DNA of 44,303 nucleotides from Nephromyces sp. MM_2019. Its lineage: Eukaryota > Apicomplexa > Aconoidasida > Nephromycida. Location: assembly GCA_015657535.1 (NCBI GenBank), contig JADHZB010001274.1:2777-47079 (forward strand), given 5' to 3'. The position numbers were made by a program, and so were the translations under genes. Within the stretch, counting starts at the first letter, position 1. Each line of letters begins with the position of its first letter. This document shows, piece by piece, positions 1-13,100 of this stretch. The notes beneath the pieces are model-generated. The model saw only the letters and a program-made list of their open reading frames with translations. It was not told where the DNA came from and ran no database searches.

Positions 1-130
1 AAAGACACGCACACAAACACGTAAAGACACGCACACAAACACGTAAAGACATGCACACAAAGACACACTCACGCACACAAAGACACACTCACGCACACAA
101 AGACACACTCAAACACTCACACACACTACT
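1..130. repeat. CA-rich microsatellite, left edge
   Basis: The + strand is an imperfect array of ACACAAACACGTAAAGACACG and ACACTCACGCACACAAAG type units. No open frame of coding character crosses it. On the minus strand, where the neighbouring WD40 gene is transcribed, it reads as a TG-rich tract, so it may lie in an intron of that gene. This is inference, because no exon to its left is visible. Confidence 0.8.
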
Positions 131-719
131 ACCCGCATGAAAGCTCTGAAAATCGCACCAAAATCAGCAAAAATCCCAGATTTTTTCATACAAAACTTTT
201 GCGATTGACAACAAAGATAAAAGCTCGAAAAAAGATTTTTTTAAGACTTTGCAGTTTAAACAATTTGCAATCATTTATAAGTTATGATGAACTAACGGAA
301 AATCACATAAAATCGTCATTATATCAATTTAAAAAAAACTTGATAAATCACCTTCCACTGGAAGTATTTAGCGTATGAATAGGTCCAACATGTTTCCTCA
401 AAGTGGAAATCGTCTTTTCTCGGCCTGAAAGCGTAGGATACAGTATTCATCCACATTTTATCAGATTAGAAAGCTTTATTGAGTTATAAAGCAGCTTATC
501 ATGATTGAAATTTCTTCTTCATTTAGGCAAGAAAAACATCATCATTCAATGATTGAAGCTGCCGTATCAGGCGTAGTAAAGCAAGAGTAGTAATCGTATA
601 GTTACTGTACTAATTGAAAAGCAAATACATATACACTGGTACTTTATACCTTGCCGTCGTGTCTGTGTGTTTTTTTTTTAACGTGACAAAGATCAGCATA
701 GATACACAAGAAGAGATAG

Positions 720-792
720 ATGGATGTAAACACACACAAGCAAAGAGATGAGCATGGACACACACAAGAGTTTTTAGATGAGCATAGACACA
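720..792. repeat. CACACAAGAG-type short tandem repeat
   Basis: Units such as CACACACAAG and AGATGAGCATGGACAC recur two to three times on the + strand. The tract reads as TG on the minus strand and lies downstream of the last WD40 exon I can support. Bases 131-719 and 793-961 hold no exon I can support. Confidence 0.6.
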
Positions 793-961
793 TAACACAG
801 GGACAGACCTACCCTGAACAGCCTCATAATTCCTATAGAAGGAGATATTATCTCTCCTTCACATAAAAACATATAGTGCAAAATCCCCTCAGTAATCTCA
901 AACTTGACTAGCTTGCAACACACACTCCAGCCACAAGCATTTTAGGGATAAAATTGCTTAC

Positions 962-2218
962 CAATACTATGGACCTCTATGTATCGAAATCTCGCAATCA
1001 TCAAGGATTCATCCAGACCATTTGTAAAACTCATCGCAGACACACGCTTTCCAATGCAAGAAATTTCTCGATATCTATAAAAACATACCAGATAATGCTT
1101 TTCAATGGATCTACACTGTTTCTGAAGGATTTCTCGTCATTTTCACCAAGTTAGTACTCATAATGAAATTTAAGGATATTCATGAAAATCATGCGAAAAC
1201 TGCGAAAAAGCATCATCTTCATTAACACACAAAAAAACTAATATCTAAATATTGGTGCAATCTATATTTAATGTGACTACTAGCGGCTAAAAAAAGGATT
1301 GGTTCACCACAGAAGCAAGTCTGTTTGCTATATTTAAACACACATAATACTAGGAAATAGTGGTATAGCGTGTAGGGCAAACTCAAAGATTTTCCAGGAC
1401 AAGATTGAATGTCAGAAAATCGAAATGAAATGGCAAGTATAAATAATAATACATTGAGTACACGCACACACAAAGAGATGCAAAAATGTTGAGTAAACAT
1501 ACATTCCACTAGATACAAAAGAAAGAGTTAACGAGCACTCTTCACATAAAATCTTCTTTGAATAAGTAAAAGCCATCTTTTTAGCCTACACACACAACTA
1601 AAAAGCACGGCAGAAATCAAATATAAAATTGTGTCTCTAGACCAACATGTCATATATCCAGTAATAGGACTCTAAAACTACATCTTCAAAATGAATATTT
1701 ACGCACATAAAAAGTACTCAGGGCAAGGTAATTGTGTGTAATCAGCACACACTTACCACCAATAGATGAAAAAAAAACGCCAAAAAGTCTAATATTTCCA
1801 AAAAAAAGCAAAATGTTTACAAAAAACTAGCAAAGAGCGATAAACCATATTACTCTTATCAAAATTTCATCAACATACCTGTTTGTGGATAGCATGAGCA
1901 AGGTAATATGCCCACGTTTGTCAGACAAGGCCACTAAGCTGCCGTCCGCATTTATTGCAATATTAGAGAACTGCAGGGGGTATAAATCGTCACGGTGCCG
2001 CTTCTTTCCATTAACTATAACGGAAAGTAATCCGTTTTCAACTGAAAAAATCAAATGATTCCATCAAAAAGCTGCAGAAGGGCAAAAATCTATTTTTTTA
2101 TTTCTTTTTTTAAAGCATTCTCGGGTGTTTATACCTTCAAGCTCGCCATATATAATCAACATAGTGTGCACATAGCTTATTTGCAGTAGCAACATAACAG
2201 CATGCTCAACGTCCCAAA
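962..2218 (-). CDS. WD40-repeat protein, TBC1D31/WDR67-like N-terminal part (partial, multi-exon)
   Basis: Three minus-strand exons with good splice borders join in phase: 2218-2135 (weakest), 2041-1879 (TTTTTTCAG before it, GTATGT after) and 1074-962 (TTTTTATAG before it, GTAAGC after). The middle exon reads ENGLLSVIVNG...LQFSNIAINADGSLVALSDK, then RGHITLLMLSTNR. The last reads REISCIGKRVSAMSFTNG followed by a degenerate WD-strand ending in RYIEVHSI. This matches the first two blades of TBC1D31/WDR67 (DG-IIVNI..., LRF-NVAF--G, G-I-VFDL--NR, A-CTALAF), a centriolar-satellite protein with a WD40 domain ahead of a TBC domain. The TBC part is not in the window, so the gene must continue past base 1. 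The start is not identified and may lie between 2220 and 3000. The alternative is WDR4/Trm82, which has a similar KR-TAL-F blade. A WD40 protein is fairly secure; the family name is not. Confidence 0.45.
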
Positions 2219-2764
2219 CTGACAGCAAAACTAGGATATTCAGAACATCTTCAAGTAACCAAAATCCTGACAGCAAAATCATCATCCCGATGAAAATTCT
2301 GGGAAAAAACTTTAATAAAATAGCCCTTCAATGAGAAAAAAATTAGATCAACTTTGCAGCAAAGAAAAATCTTCAAAGAGGCTGGCATGCTGGTGAAGCA
2401 TGTTGCTGGAGGATGATTTCTATACCAGCAAAAAAAAATTTAAAGGAAAGTATATATATGTTAACAAGGACAAATTTTTACTGCAAAGGATTTTTTCCTC
2501 AACAATGAATATAAATGAACTGCGCACATTCCTTAGAATTGCCACTACCACATCCAGACAAAAAATTTATCTGCATTTAATCTGCGTCAGAAAAGGATTA
2601 TACACAGAAAAGAGCAGAAACCGAAAAGATTCCAGCGAAAAATTCCATTTTTCAATTGTTTTAATATTTGGAAATGCGGGTAATTGAAAAGAATAATCCT
2701 TGATAAAAGCTTCGAAGTCCTTCTGGACTCCATAAAAATTGGTGATAGAATGAATTCTTGATCT

Positions 2765-2905
2765 TCATAATCACATATTTATAATCATAGATTCATCATC
2801 ATACCCTTATCATCATAGATTCATCATCATAACTTCACCATAACTCCGTCATACCTTCATCATAACACCACCACCACACCACACCAACACCATCATAACT
2901 TACCA
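2765..2905. repeat. CAT/ATC-rich low-complexity tract
   Basis: The motif TCATCATA with ATTC or ACTT spacers is repeated about ten times and grades into CACCACCACACC. It looks like an ordinary microsatellite. No coding frame is supported here. Confidence 0.75.
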
Positions 2906-4902
2906 CAACAAAGATTCTTATCCCATAGCCTTCCAAATCGGGAAACGAGGTGGGTTGTATGTACCCCCATGGCTAAGAGTCATACGCTGCTTCCGAGAGA
3001 AATTAGCGACAAATTTTTTTTGGAGCTACTATAACATACTAATGTAAAAAATTAATGGCCTTCTTTCTCATAAAATTGCTGTCTCACCCTATAACCGATT
3101 TTGATTTTTTTTTATCCTTTTATTTTTATAAAGTCAGCCATCAACCACCTATTTTCACCGTGGAGCATTCCTGAACCAGCTCCACTGTATGTATGACAGA
3201 TTCATACTGAGGAGTGTAAGATTTAAATAGCACTACGCAGATCCAGCATCAAATTGGCGAAAATACTTCCTCATTGAAAAAATGAGAGGGTTTTGGGACT
3301 GCTACAATAACTAAAATTGGATTGTATGTATATATAGCTGTATCTCTTGTTGAAATTGGGGTTCCGCTTCCGTAAAATCAATTTCCACACGTCGTGGGGG
3401 GTAAGTAAATTCAGCCCTAGTATTAAGCATACATATATGCGGTATCAAAAAAAAAATATCCACAACCTTTTGTGTGTACTCGAGAAAATGCTGCCAGCTT
3501 TATAAACAAGTTTTCTAGTGGAAACACAAAAAAATAGTATTATTAGGGGTTTAAAGGGCGAATTTTAAACCAGTGCGGGTTTAATATAGCTACAGGTTGT
3601 TACTGCGCTATATATAAAAGTATATCAACTACAAACAGGGTCTTTGAAATGCCTAGACATTAACGGAAAAGGAGGATCATGTAATTTTATTGCTAATTAT
3701 CCGTCATTCCCGAAATAAGGAACCTTTTCCAGCAGAAAGTTCGCGTTTCTTGGGAGAATGAAAGGGTACACCTAATTCCCCAAATTTGTTGATTTTTTTT
3801 CCTGGCAATGACTCATGTCACCAGGCCGCTTCAATCATAGGTTTTGATGATAATGATAGCATACGTGCTAAATATAGTTTGTGAGCGAAAATATAAAGTT
3901 AACACTTTGAGTCATAAATGATTTCTTTTAGTGTGGATCAATTTGGAAGGCCAACAAAAAATTCATGGAAAATCATCATAGCCGGGAAAAAACTCAGATT
4001 TACCCGTATATTCCACTTTGTGGTGAACGTTTTCAAATTTTATCCTGCATAGCATATACAAAACTATTCTAGTACAATAACGCTAGTAGTACCCCACCAT
4101 TCCCGTGAGGCACGAGCCATATACCTAGTTGTGTAGGTAGGGGTTATGAAAGATGGCGAAACTTTCATAGCAAAAGTGGTAACAACTGCTTTGAAAAGTA
4201 ATCAGAAACACACGACTTATTGCGTCTGCTCCCTTCATGTACACATTTTTGCATAAGACGAAAAACAAAACAAAAATCCTCCAGATATAACACTATATAT
4301 GTATACCAAGAGCAACTATTCCGTTTCACTAGATTTATTAGGCTGGTTTCAGTATCACGAGCCCTACAGGATCAAGTAGTCCCACTTTCTACTCTAAAAA
4401 AAAGGTACTGGTAATCTTTGCACATATTTTCAGTGCAAAGTTTGCTATAATGATATCCTCTACAATGTTTCTTCGCGATTAGAGAGTGGGCGTATGAAGC
4501 CCGTTAAACTAAGTGTAAGCAAAACTAGTGATGTATACAGGTTTAGCAAGCATATGGGTGAAGCTTGCGCTTTTTTCATCCCGTACAGGTGTAGTATTAG
4601 CACTCTAGCCTTTGGTAGATTTTACTAAAAGTCAAGGCTCACCACATAGGTCACGCGCGTCTTTTTCTTTTTGAGTCAAACTCTGAAGTGAAACGCGTGC
4701 GGGTGCCTTCATGCTCTAATTGTGAAGCTCTCCACCGGCGCTTGACAGCCATTTCACATGGACATGCAAATAGTGGTGGTAAGTTTTCGTCTGTTTCTAG
4801 CTTTTAAGGACTGCATGCCAGTAAGAGGGTAGCCCAAATTTCTTCTATTAGTATCAACGTGCTCGTTTAGGCGTGTCGCTGCATCTTCATGTAAAGCCAG
4901 AG

Positions 4903-5003
4903 TTTTCATCATTTTGTTTAGCTAGTTTTAGTGCATAAGATAAGAAAGTATTTTTAAGGAATATTTTCATCATTTTGTTTAGCTAGTTTTAGTGCATGAG
5001 ATA
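4903..5003. repeat. 40-bp direct repeat, two copies 61 bp apart
   Basis: TTTTCATCATTTTGTTTAGC begins at 4903 and again at 4964. The 40-base copies appear to differ at a single position (CATAAG versus CATGAG). Either a recent local duplication or a repeated binding site would explain this; nothing distinguishes them. Confidence 0.85.
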
Positions 5004-6273
5004 GCAAAGGATTGACAAAGAATAATCTACATATGTAACTAACTAGTTTGCTGCAATAGCATCACAAATCTAAGCATTAAAAAAAGAGGACATTTTTCAT
5101 GATTTAATCAAGATTTGCAACTGCCTGTACGTGCACTCCAACGATTTAAAATCTTTGTGTATAAAATGTATTTATATTCGGGGCAAACTAGTGATTTATG
5201 AGTAGCAATACCTTATAAAAAACAGTATGTTATATAAATTTAAGCAGAGTCTTCAGCCATACCCTGAAAGTGATGCTGATTAGCAATGTTCTGCCTTAGA
5301 AATTCCACTGCTTTTTTTAGCTCGCTACAGCATCTTGATTGGCAAGTGAAGAAAATTTCTCACTTTAGTCATGGCCTTGAAAAGTATAGGCACGCCTAAA
5401 AAATGCTTATTTGTCTGCTGCTGCAGCTCTGGCATTTTTAAGAGATAAGCTTCCTTATGAGTGAAATTCGGACTAAAGTTTTAGCAGCAATAGAATTCTT
5501 GCTGTGAAGTCTGAAAATTGCGATTTTTCAGATTTACTCATGGTACTTGTCTTAATCTCTTTTTTTTGCGTTTAATATTCAATAGTATTCTTTGACCCGA
5601 TAAAACTTCCAGCAAATCTATGCATTTTTTCTTAATCATACTGCAAAGCAATTTGCATACCAGTACTCTTTTACTTGATAAAACCCAGTAACAAAGTCCA
5701 TTCATTCTCTCTCAATCCCACTGCAAAGCACCTTGCATGCCCCCATATGTATTAGACAAGATATAATCAACAATCCAAATACCCAACCAATGGCAATTGC
5801 TTGTTTTATAGTATTTTATAAAGACGAATGCTGCAAAATGAACTCTAAAGCATCTCCATTAATTATGAGTTGGAGTTCAGAAAACCAACGGAGCCGTAGA
5901 GCACAAGCTTCAAGCGACTTAATTTGACGACACAGCACAGCCTCAAGAAAATTTTGCTGAGTCAGGACTTCCCCAGTTAAGTTACAAGCTGGAAATCAGT
6001 CACATAGAGTGATGAAGCAGCGATAGTAACAAAAAAAAAATTAATTCATCCAAAAGCGCTCTAAAGAAGTGTGAGTTATATACATACCAGAGAAAAACAA
6101 CAGCGATGAGCAGAGTCCGAAGCTAATTTCTTTACATAAATTACTACGGTAAAAAGCCCAATAACTTGTCTTTATAAGCATACTGCTGCAATAATAGAGC
6201 GCTTAAGACCTCTCATTAAATAATAATATTTAAAATAGGTATTTTTGGTATAGAATCGCTTCCTGCCCCTAGT

Positions 6274-6330
6274 CGGAGCACACGGTACGGCAGCGACAGG
6301 CTGTCGTGGAATTGCCATAGGAGGGCTCCG
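6274..6330. other. Nested inverted repeat able to fold into a long hairpin
   Basis: CGGAGC (6274-6279) pairs with GCTCCG (6325-6330). Inside it, GGCA pairs with TGCC, and CGACA-GGC-TGTCG forms a tight apical stem. It is GC-rich in an AT-rich setting. It could be a structured RNA, a palindromic element or a chance fold. It does not have tRNA layout: no T-loop consensus is visible. Confidence 0.4.
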
Positions 6331-6968
6331 GGTTTTTAATTTGAAATGCTACGCAGCTGCGTGTGACAAGATTTCGTACTAAAATAGCCTTCTGGATTAG
6401 CACAACAGTTAGCTTCTATAAAAACTGACCCAATTCTATAGACTATTATATCACGCGATTATGGTGTATTGTGCCATCGTAAATGCAGAAGACTACAAAC
6501 TGGACTCAGGAGCACATGCACAAGAATTCTACTTTTTCGTAAGCAATATATATATTCTAAGTTCTCTGTTGTAGACAGAAAAGTAAATGTTGCGGTTTCC
6601 TAGTATTTCACCCACGAAAAAGTGGTACTGAACTTTACCAAGCTATTGCACAGGCAAACGAATTTTTTAGGGGTTTCTTAACGAGATGAATGTGTGAATC
6701 TGCGCTTTTACGTCTTTCCGCTCGTTGGCTTCACTTACATCACCATTTTCCCATCTTCTCATTCAAAATATCCACACCAGGAAGTTTCCGGTTAGGTCTA
6801 TGGCTGTCAGACCATTAAATGGACGCCTCAATAAGGCATAAGATAGTACTCGAAAACAACTGTTTGAGATCACTTTAACGTGCACACAACATATACGTAT
6901 AAATTGAAGCCACCGACCAGGGCGAGCTTCCCTTGAAAAACTCTTACCGCTGCCCCGGATAATCTTAA

Positions 6969-7149
6969 TTTTTCCTCAAGAGTCTTAAAAAGGTTAATAA
7001 ACCAAGCCAATGAGCGCAACGCTTGGCTATTCAATGGTAGAACTGGTATTTTATTTTACTTTTTCCTCAAGAGTCTTAAAAAGGTTAACACACCAAGCCA
7101 ATGAGTGCGAAGCTTGGCTATTCAAAAATTGAACTAGTGTTTTATTTTA
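6969..7149. repeat. 91-bp tandem duplication spanning the PRORP stop codon
   Basis: Copy one (6969-7059) and copy two (7060-7149) share TTTTTCCTCAAGAGTCTTAA, a CCAAGC...GCTTGG hairpin and a TTTTATTTTA end. The PRORP stop (TAA on the minus strand, 7142-7144) lies in copy two, so the duplication includes the last few bases of the CDS and the start of the 3' UTR. The two copies differ at a number of positions, but both keep the 6-bp hairpin arms (7093-7098 with 7112-7117; 7002-7007 with 7021-7026). Confidence 0.85.
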
Positions 7150-10100
7150 AAGCCTCTTTCCCTGAAAAGCTGCCATTAGGCCTTTCAGTATCTTCATAAT
7201 ATCGACCTCGTAGACACAACCATCTGAGAAATATTGAAACTTCCTTGCCACCAGCATCAGAATTTAAATTTTTTTTTACGGGGTACGCAGTGCTGGTACT
7301 TGAGGAATCGGACTCCGTAGAGGAAGGGGAGTCATCTGTCAAAGCAGAAACGTAGAGGCCGGTTAAAGCAGGCGAAATAGCACTCCTATGCAATAGCATT
7401 GCTGACTTATTATCTATAGGAATGTGCCATGCTCTAGTCTTTTGGCATACTGCTTCAGGTCCAGCGGTCTGTGCCAGCGAGCAATTAGAATTTAAAGAAT
7501 TGCCACGGTAAGCTTCGGCAGCTCCACATGTTTTTGTACCATTTTCGACGTCAAAATTCAACCACAGGTTTCCAGGAGTAGGCCAACGCAACTCTAGTCT
7601 TGGCAGAAAAATCCTGCGATTTCTCTGATTCGATGCCTTCTGATTTACTGAAGTATCTCCTTTACAATGTGGATTTTTTGTGTTCCCATATACCGCTCGC
7701 ATGTTTCGAAGACTCGTGGGGTAGCCGTTATCGTGGATGCCCTAAAACATGATCACCAGAGAAATTCGCCAAGAAATGAGTAAGCAAAAGAAAAATGGTC
7801 GCTTCAAGATAAAATCCTTTGGAATACGAGATGAGAATAACGCCCAGACTAGAGAAAAAAGCAAACTAACAAAAAAAGCAGGGAATCTACGCTTTTTCAG
7901 AGTATTCTTCCGAGTAAATATACTGCTGGATGAAGGGAAATTGCGTAGTTTACGCATAAAAAAGCAGCTCAGCAACGAAGAGACACCCATGGTGTTAAAA
8001 CATTACGCACAAGGCAAGCAGAAAAAAAGGCAAAGTTGCACGAAATTGGGAATACGAAACTTTGCAAGTTCAAATCGTAGAACATAAGTATTAAGGTTGC
8101 AAAATTGTGTGCATGAGGGTATTAGTCAAGCAAAAAAACCTGAAATTATCTACACCGGTTACTCTCTTTTAAGTGAATGTAATAACGGTAGGGCATATAA
8201 ACAAGATTAACTCTAAAAATTACAAACTAATAATACGACTGACAGGAGAAAATGAAGCGAGTACAGCGAGAAAATCAAGTTTTCCTTTATATAGTAATAT
8301 TTTTCCACGTTCAGAATTAAAAGTATTATGCTTTTAAGCGCATCTAAGGGCGTATCACTATCAATGGCTAAGCAGCCTCAAAGCAAGCCCACGATAGAAA
8401 TCACACACACTTGCATGCCAGAACGAAAATAAAGGCGTTTATGTTGTCGTAGAGCTCACGGATTAAGCTCAGATATAGTGAACATTGATTTTGTTACGAA
8501 CACAGTCCGTTGTGCAACTTTGATGTTAATTTTATGTTTTACTGAAAGTCAAAACTCACCTTTTTACGCTGCAAATCCGACTCACAAACTATTTCCTCCT
8601 CCCTAGAGAGCAAACTAGTGTTAAGGGTGTGGATAGCTTCTTGACTTCCTTTTCAAAGCAGAGAATACACAAAATGCTTTAGGGAAAAAGTGAGTAGAAT
8701 TGAGAGGGATGCCTCAGAAGTACAACTCAAAAAGACATTTATTCTTAAACAAACAAAGTATCAACCACAAGCTTTCCTATATAAACCTCTCCGCCTATGG
8801 ATGCCAAATAAATACACCAGTTAAAAATCCCTAAATCAGAGAAGCTAGCAAAAGTAATTTCAAGTCAGAAGCAATAAAAATTATCAGTCAAAAAGAATTT
8901 TTAAATACCGGAAAACCTCGAAATGAAATCGCAATCAAAGCTTCTTATTCAAAAAGTAAATCAGGCCTTTCGCAAGGCCAAACCCTCAATCAAGGCACAC
9001 ACAAGATACCAGTCAGTTCACTAACACACCAACAACCACTACGTGCGTGTGCTAACATTACAGCAAACGCACAAGCTTCCTTTTATATTAAAGCAAAGAT
9101 TTAGAATCACTTTTTCATCACTTCAGTCTATCTTTACACAAATATACCCTTTTAAATACTAAAGAAATTGAAGATTTAAAGAAGAAGAAAAAATTAAAAA
9201 AAAACAAACTTTGATGCTCTGCATATGCAGATTATAATTTCTTGATTGTACTTCATTCTAATTCCTATCAACCATTTTTATAAAAAATGAAAAATAATAA
9301 TATTAGCTAATAAACCCAAAGGGGAGGGGTATACAAAGTCCAATTTTTTGAGCGAAAAAACGGAAAATTTAATAAGAAAAGAGTCCTATACAAGCATGCT
9401 GAATAACATGTCAACGCGAGAATTTGCAAAAATTCCTGCTGAGAGAGATAAGCAGGCGATTTAAATCAAAAATTTCCCGAATTGAGTTTTAAAAACTTAT
9501 CGCTTTAAATATTGGCCAGGAAGCCCTAATCTTGTTCAAATCTAAAGACAAACTCACTATAATGAACTTTGGAAAATCATAGCAAAGCAAGCAAACAGAA
9601 GAAATCAGCTCAAAAATGATCTATTCATCACACACGCGCGAAATAATACTCAAAAATGGGAGACTCTTCTTTCCACCCCACAAGAATCCAAATCCAGTAG
9701 CCTCCCTCTTTAAGCTATCCAGATGTTGGAGAAATTCGCATAAATCTCTCAATTATTCACACTTTTTATTTCATAAAAGTGCAATGCCCTACAAGATAGC
9801 TACATTAGTCCTCCTAACAATAAATCGAGCTTAAAAGAGGAAACAATCACACACAAGACATACACAAATATGACACACACAAGACACAACTCACACACAA
9901 AACACGTACAACACACAAATATGACACATATAAGACGCAAAAATTGCACAAATATTACGTAAGACACACAAAAAAACGCCAAAAGCACACAACAATATCA
10001 GGCACACAAGGAAATACAAGTTTATCAAACGAAGGAAGCGAAATCTATATTTTTCACATAAAATCTCAAAGTCAACTTTCTCATCATAGCATATAAAAGC

Positions 10101-13100
10101 ATCTTTGCACCCCTTAAAATACCAATAATTCTCCTGCACACCTACCCTCTAGAACCGCATCAAGCTTTTCAAAGCTACTAATAGCCAGCTTTATATGCAT
10201 TGGTATGCCGTGGTTAAAGTGAAAACGGATGAGCGATAGAGCCTTCCATTTTTCAAAGGCTACCGGCTCATGTGCAGCCAGCTGATGATCTCGTAGGAAG
10301 TCATTGGTTACAACATAAATCCGAGAACTGTCTAAGCTTACTCTACCTCTTCTTCTCTCCTTATCTAAAAATGGGGTTTTTCTTTGCTTACTTTGCTCTT
10401 TTCTTCCTTCTGTGCCTAGTTCAAACTCTGCTCCTTCATCTTTCTTACCAACTTGAGAAAAACTGCATTCATTACCAATTCGTGCCTTACTAGGAAAAGC
10501 AGCTCTAGCTGCAGGCAAACTGAATGATTTTCTTCCTTTTTCTTTGGTTTTATTGTCATCATCATCTTCATCACTTTGAAGAAGCGGAGCAAATTCATGC
10601 TTTTGTACTTCAAATTCAAAGTCCCGCCTCCTAAAGTTAGTCACGTTCTGGAAGACTGAAGCAAGCATGTAAAAATGGTCATCGTGGCTTCCATATTCGC
10701 ATATAAAGAGGCATCCGTCTTCTTCCCATCTCTTCATCAATTGGATGTCAAAATCTGTGAGTTTGACGTAAGATTTTGAGCTTTTCTCAGTTTCTGCTTG
10801 AGTGTGATACTGTGGGTAATGCTTCCGTGCGTGCCTGCTTCCTTTCCAAGTGACAGAAAGAGCGTGAGTAACTGAAGATTCTGTAGCTCCATCAGCTTCA
10901 TCCCCTACCTAGAAACATATCCGGTTATTGTGTTGTATTTTACATCAAATATACTTTAACTATTCAATGGAATACAAATGATTAATGGAAAGAAAATAGC
11001 TCATTTTGGCCTTTTTTGAAGGAATATTTTCTGGTTTTTTTAAGGAGAATCCTCCTCAAGCAGTTAGAAAAATATAAATCTTTTTCATGGAAAATATTGA
11101 AACAAAAAGTTTGGTCTCTTATATATACACACACAGACACACACACACACANNNNNNNNNNNNNNNNNNNNNNNNNNNNNNNNNNNNNNNNNNNNNNNNN
11201 NACACAGACACAGACACAGACACAGACACAGACACAGACACAGACACACACACACACAGACACAGACACAGACACACACACACACACAGATTTTGATATA
11301 TATCGCTATATTTAAGTTAACATTATTAAGTCAAAAAAGAGCTTAAATCATATTTAAATAGAGAAAGAATCTAATCTACTCGCAAGAAATAAAGTGGCAT
11401 TTTACAACAGAAGGAGAAAAATGAGGCTTTTTTAACTGAATCACAACCAAAATGATGAGACAAAACTTTATAAAAAACAAAATAAATTCCATCTTCAACT
11501 ATACTTTGCGAGATTAAATATTTCAGTGCCGCGAAAAGCGTTACTTAATATTCATAATGTAAAGTCTCAAAAGAAAAAAACGAAAAGGTAAGCTAAATTT
11601 AAGAGAAGAAAGAGTGACCCGCCCCTCATTCTCAATGCGAGAATGTGCTTTTTCAAAAAATCAAAAGAATTACAATTTTTCCATCTGATTCTGCAAATTG
11701 AGAACTAAAGAACAACAAAAAAAAATTCTAAACTGAAAAAAATAACTTGAAGCAGATACGATATTCAAGTGTGCTTATGTAACTAAAAAAAAAGCATTCA
11801 AAGCAGATTTCTCTGCTTACTTCGCAGAAGTAGACTTTGATACTTTCTTCTTAATGAAGAGAATGTATGCATATATTTTTTAAGCAAAAAAAACTACTAC
11901 CTAGGAGCTCAAAAGGAGCTTATCAATACTCCAGGCTCTTTAGCTTAAAGAAGGCTTCCCTATACATTAAACACGTTAAATACTCATTCAATCTTTCACG
12001 AATATTATAATCAATTCTTTCTAGAAAACAGCCAAAAGAAAACTATTTAAAGCTCACACACACTTAAAACCCCGAAAAACATCTTTTCTGCTTCATAAAT
12101 TCATCTAAAAACTGAGATACAAACCGAGATTTTCTCATAAAAAGTGCTGTTTCCTCCTTCATTCCTATTTGGCTTGCTTTTTGCTCTGTTTGGAATCATC
12201 CTCCTCTTATGGTAGTGGTAAGAGCGTGGTAAGACGATTAGCGGCCATTCCCCAAGCCCTCTCAATTCCCTCAGCACAACTTCAATCTGAAGGTAGCTGA
12301 AGTAACCCCCATTGCAGTTCTGACCTTCATAGCCTATATTCGCTCCATCTAGGATACAAGTGAAGCCACAGGATGGAGGCATATTTCCCTGTTCTAAGGA
12401 ATGAATGCCACCAGGAGGAGGGGGAGAAGAATTGAATGCAGACCTGCCTTTTAAAGTGGATAATAAATGTGATGAATGAGATTCCTTGATATCACCAGTA
12501 CAGTAAAGAGCTTCTCCTGAAGATGGTAGCGAATCTCGTTCGAGATGGTTATTTCTAGTGCCATAGGTAAAGCAGCAAGGCAACCTTGATTGAAGATTTC
12601 GCCGGGTAGTAGCAGTTGAGGCGTGTGGGTGGGGAGCAGTTGAGGAGCCTTCTTGAGGAGTACATAAGGTGTCTTTTTCAGGAGCAGAAAAGCTATCTTC
12701 TTGAGCAGCTTTAGCAACCAAGGATTGGGGTTCTTTCATATTTATGCCTTCTAATACAATTTTTTCCGATGGCTCGCAAGTATCTCGCTTATTATATTCA
12801 TTATACGGAGAGCCAGCAGATTCCACTCCAGTGATCACATTTTTCCCTTCTGACTTCAAACTTTCTGCCGGTATCATCAACGCCATCAAGGAGGAGCCGA
12901 GTGTGTGATGGCCCTCAGGCTGGTGAAGTTCTTGATCCTCCTCTCTATAAGAGTCAAATTTAATTTCTGTATCAGATGAACAAGTTTCAGCACCCAAAGA
13001 GTTATTGTGGAGCTTTAGCAGGGCATCAAGCTTCAAAAGTTCTTCTCGACAAGCGACATGCTCCAAAGATTGCCTACTATTGAGGCAGTCATCTTCACTA

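Larger units (their letters stand above)
3000..6968. other. ORF-poor intergenic block
   Basis: Nearly 4 kb lies between the WD40 gene and the 3' end of PRORP with no ORF of coding character on either strand and no recognisable transposon, tRNA or rRNA. Base composition looks less AT-biased than at 23-42 kb. It holds a 40-bp direct repeat (4903 and 4964), a diverged tandem duplication of about 70 bp at 5580-5735, and one complex inverted repeat (6274-6330). Short ORFs at 4220-4414 and 5733-5927 look random. Confidence 0.6.

Noticed and set aside
840..940. Open minus-strand segment (EITEGILHYMFLCEGEIISP) as a further WD40 exon
   Set aside because: It is phase-compatible, but it does not continue the propeller pattern expected for TBC1D31 or WDR4, so it may be chance.
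954..1154. 66-codon plus-strand ORF
   Set aside because: It is antisense to the WD40 exon at 1074-962, which has both splice borders and recognisable propeller sequence.
7749..8087. 112-codon plus-strand ORF opposite the 3' part of PRORP
   Set aside because: It is antisense to an intron of a well-supported gene, is lysine/arginine-biased as expected from AT-rich sequence, and has no motif or splice context.
9891..10139. Frame with WYF...FIC considered as the PRORP C-terminus
   Set aside because: It needs a frame change from exon 6 and lacks the His; the exon at 7741-7142 has a perfect WHIP...WLC pair and joins in phase through the 8648-8560 exon.
10982..11315. ORFs of alternating Cys-Val or Thr-His residues
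   Set aside because: These are translations of the CA microsatellite and the N gap.
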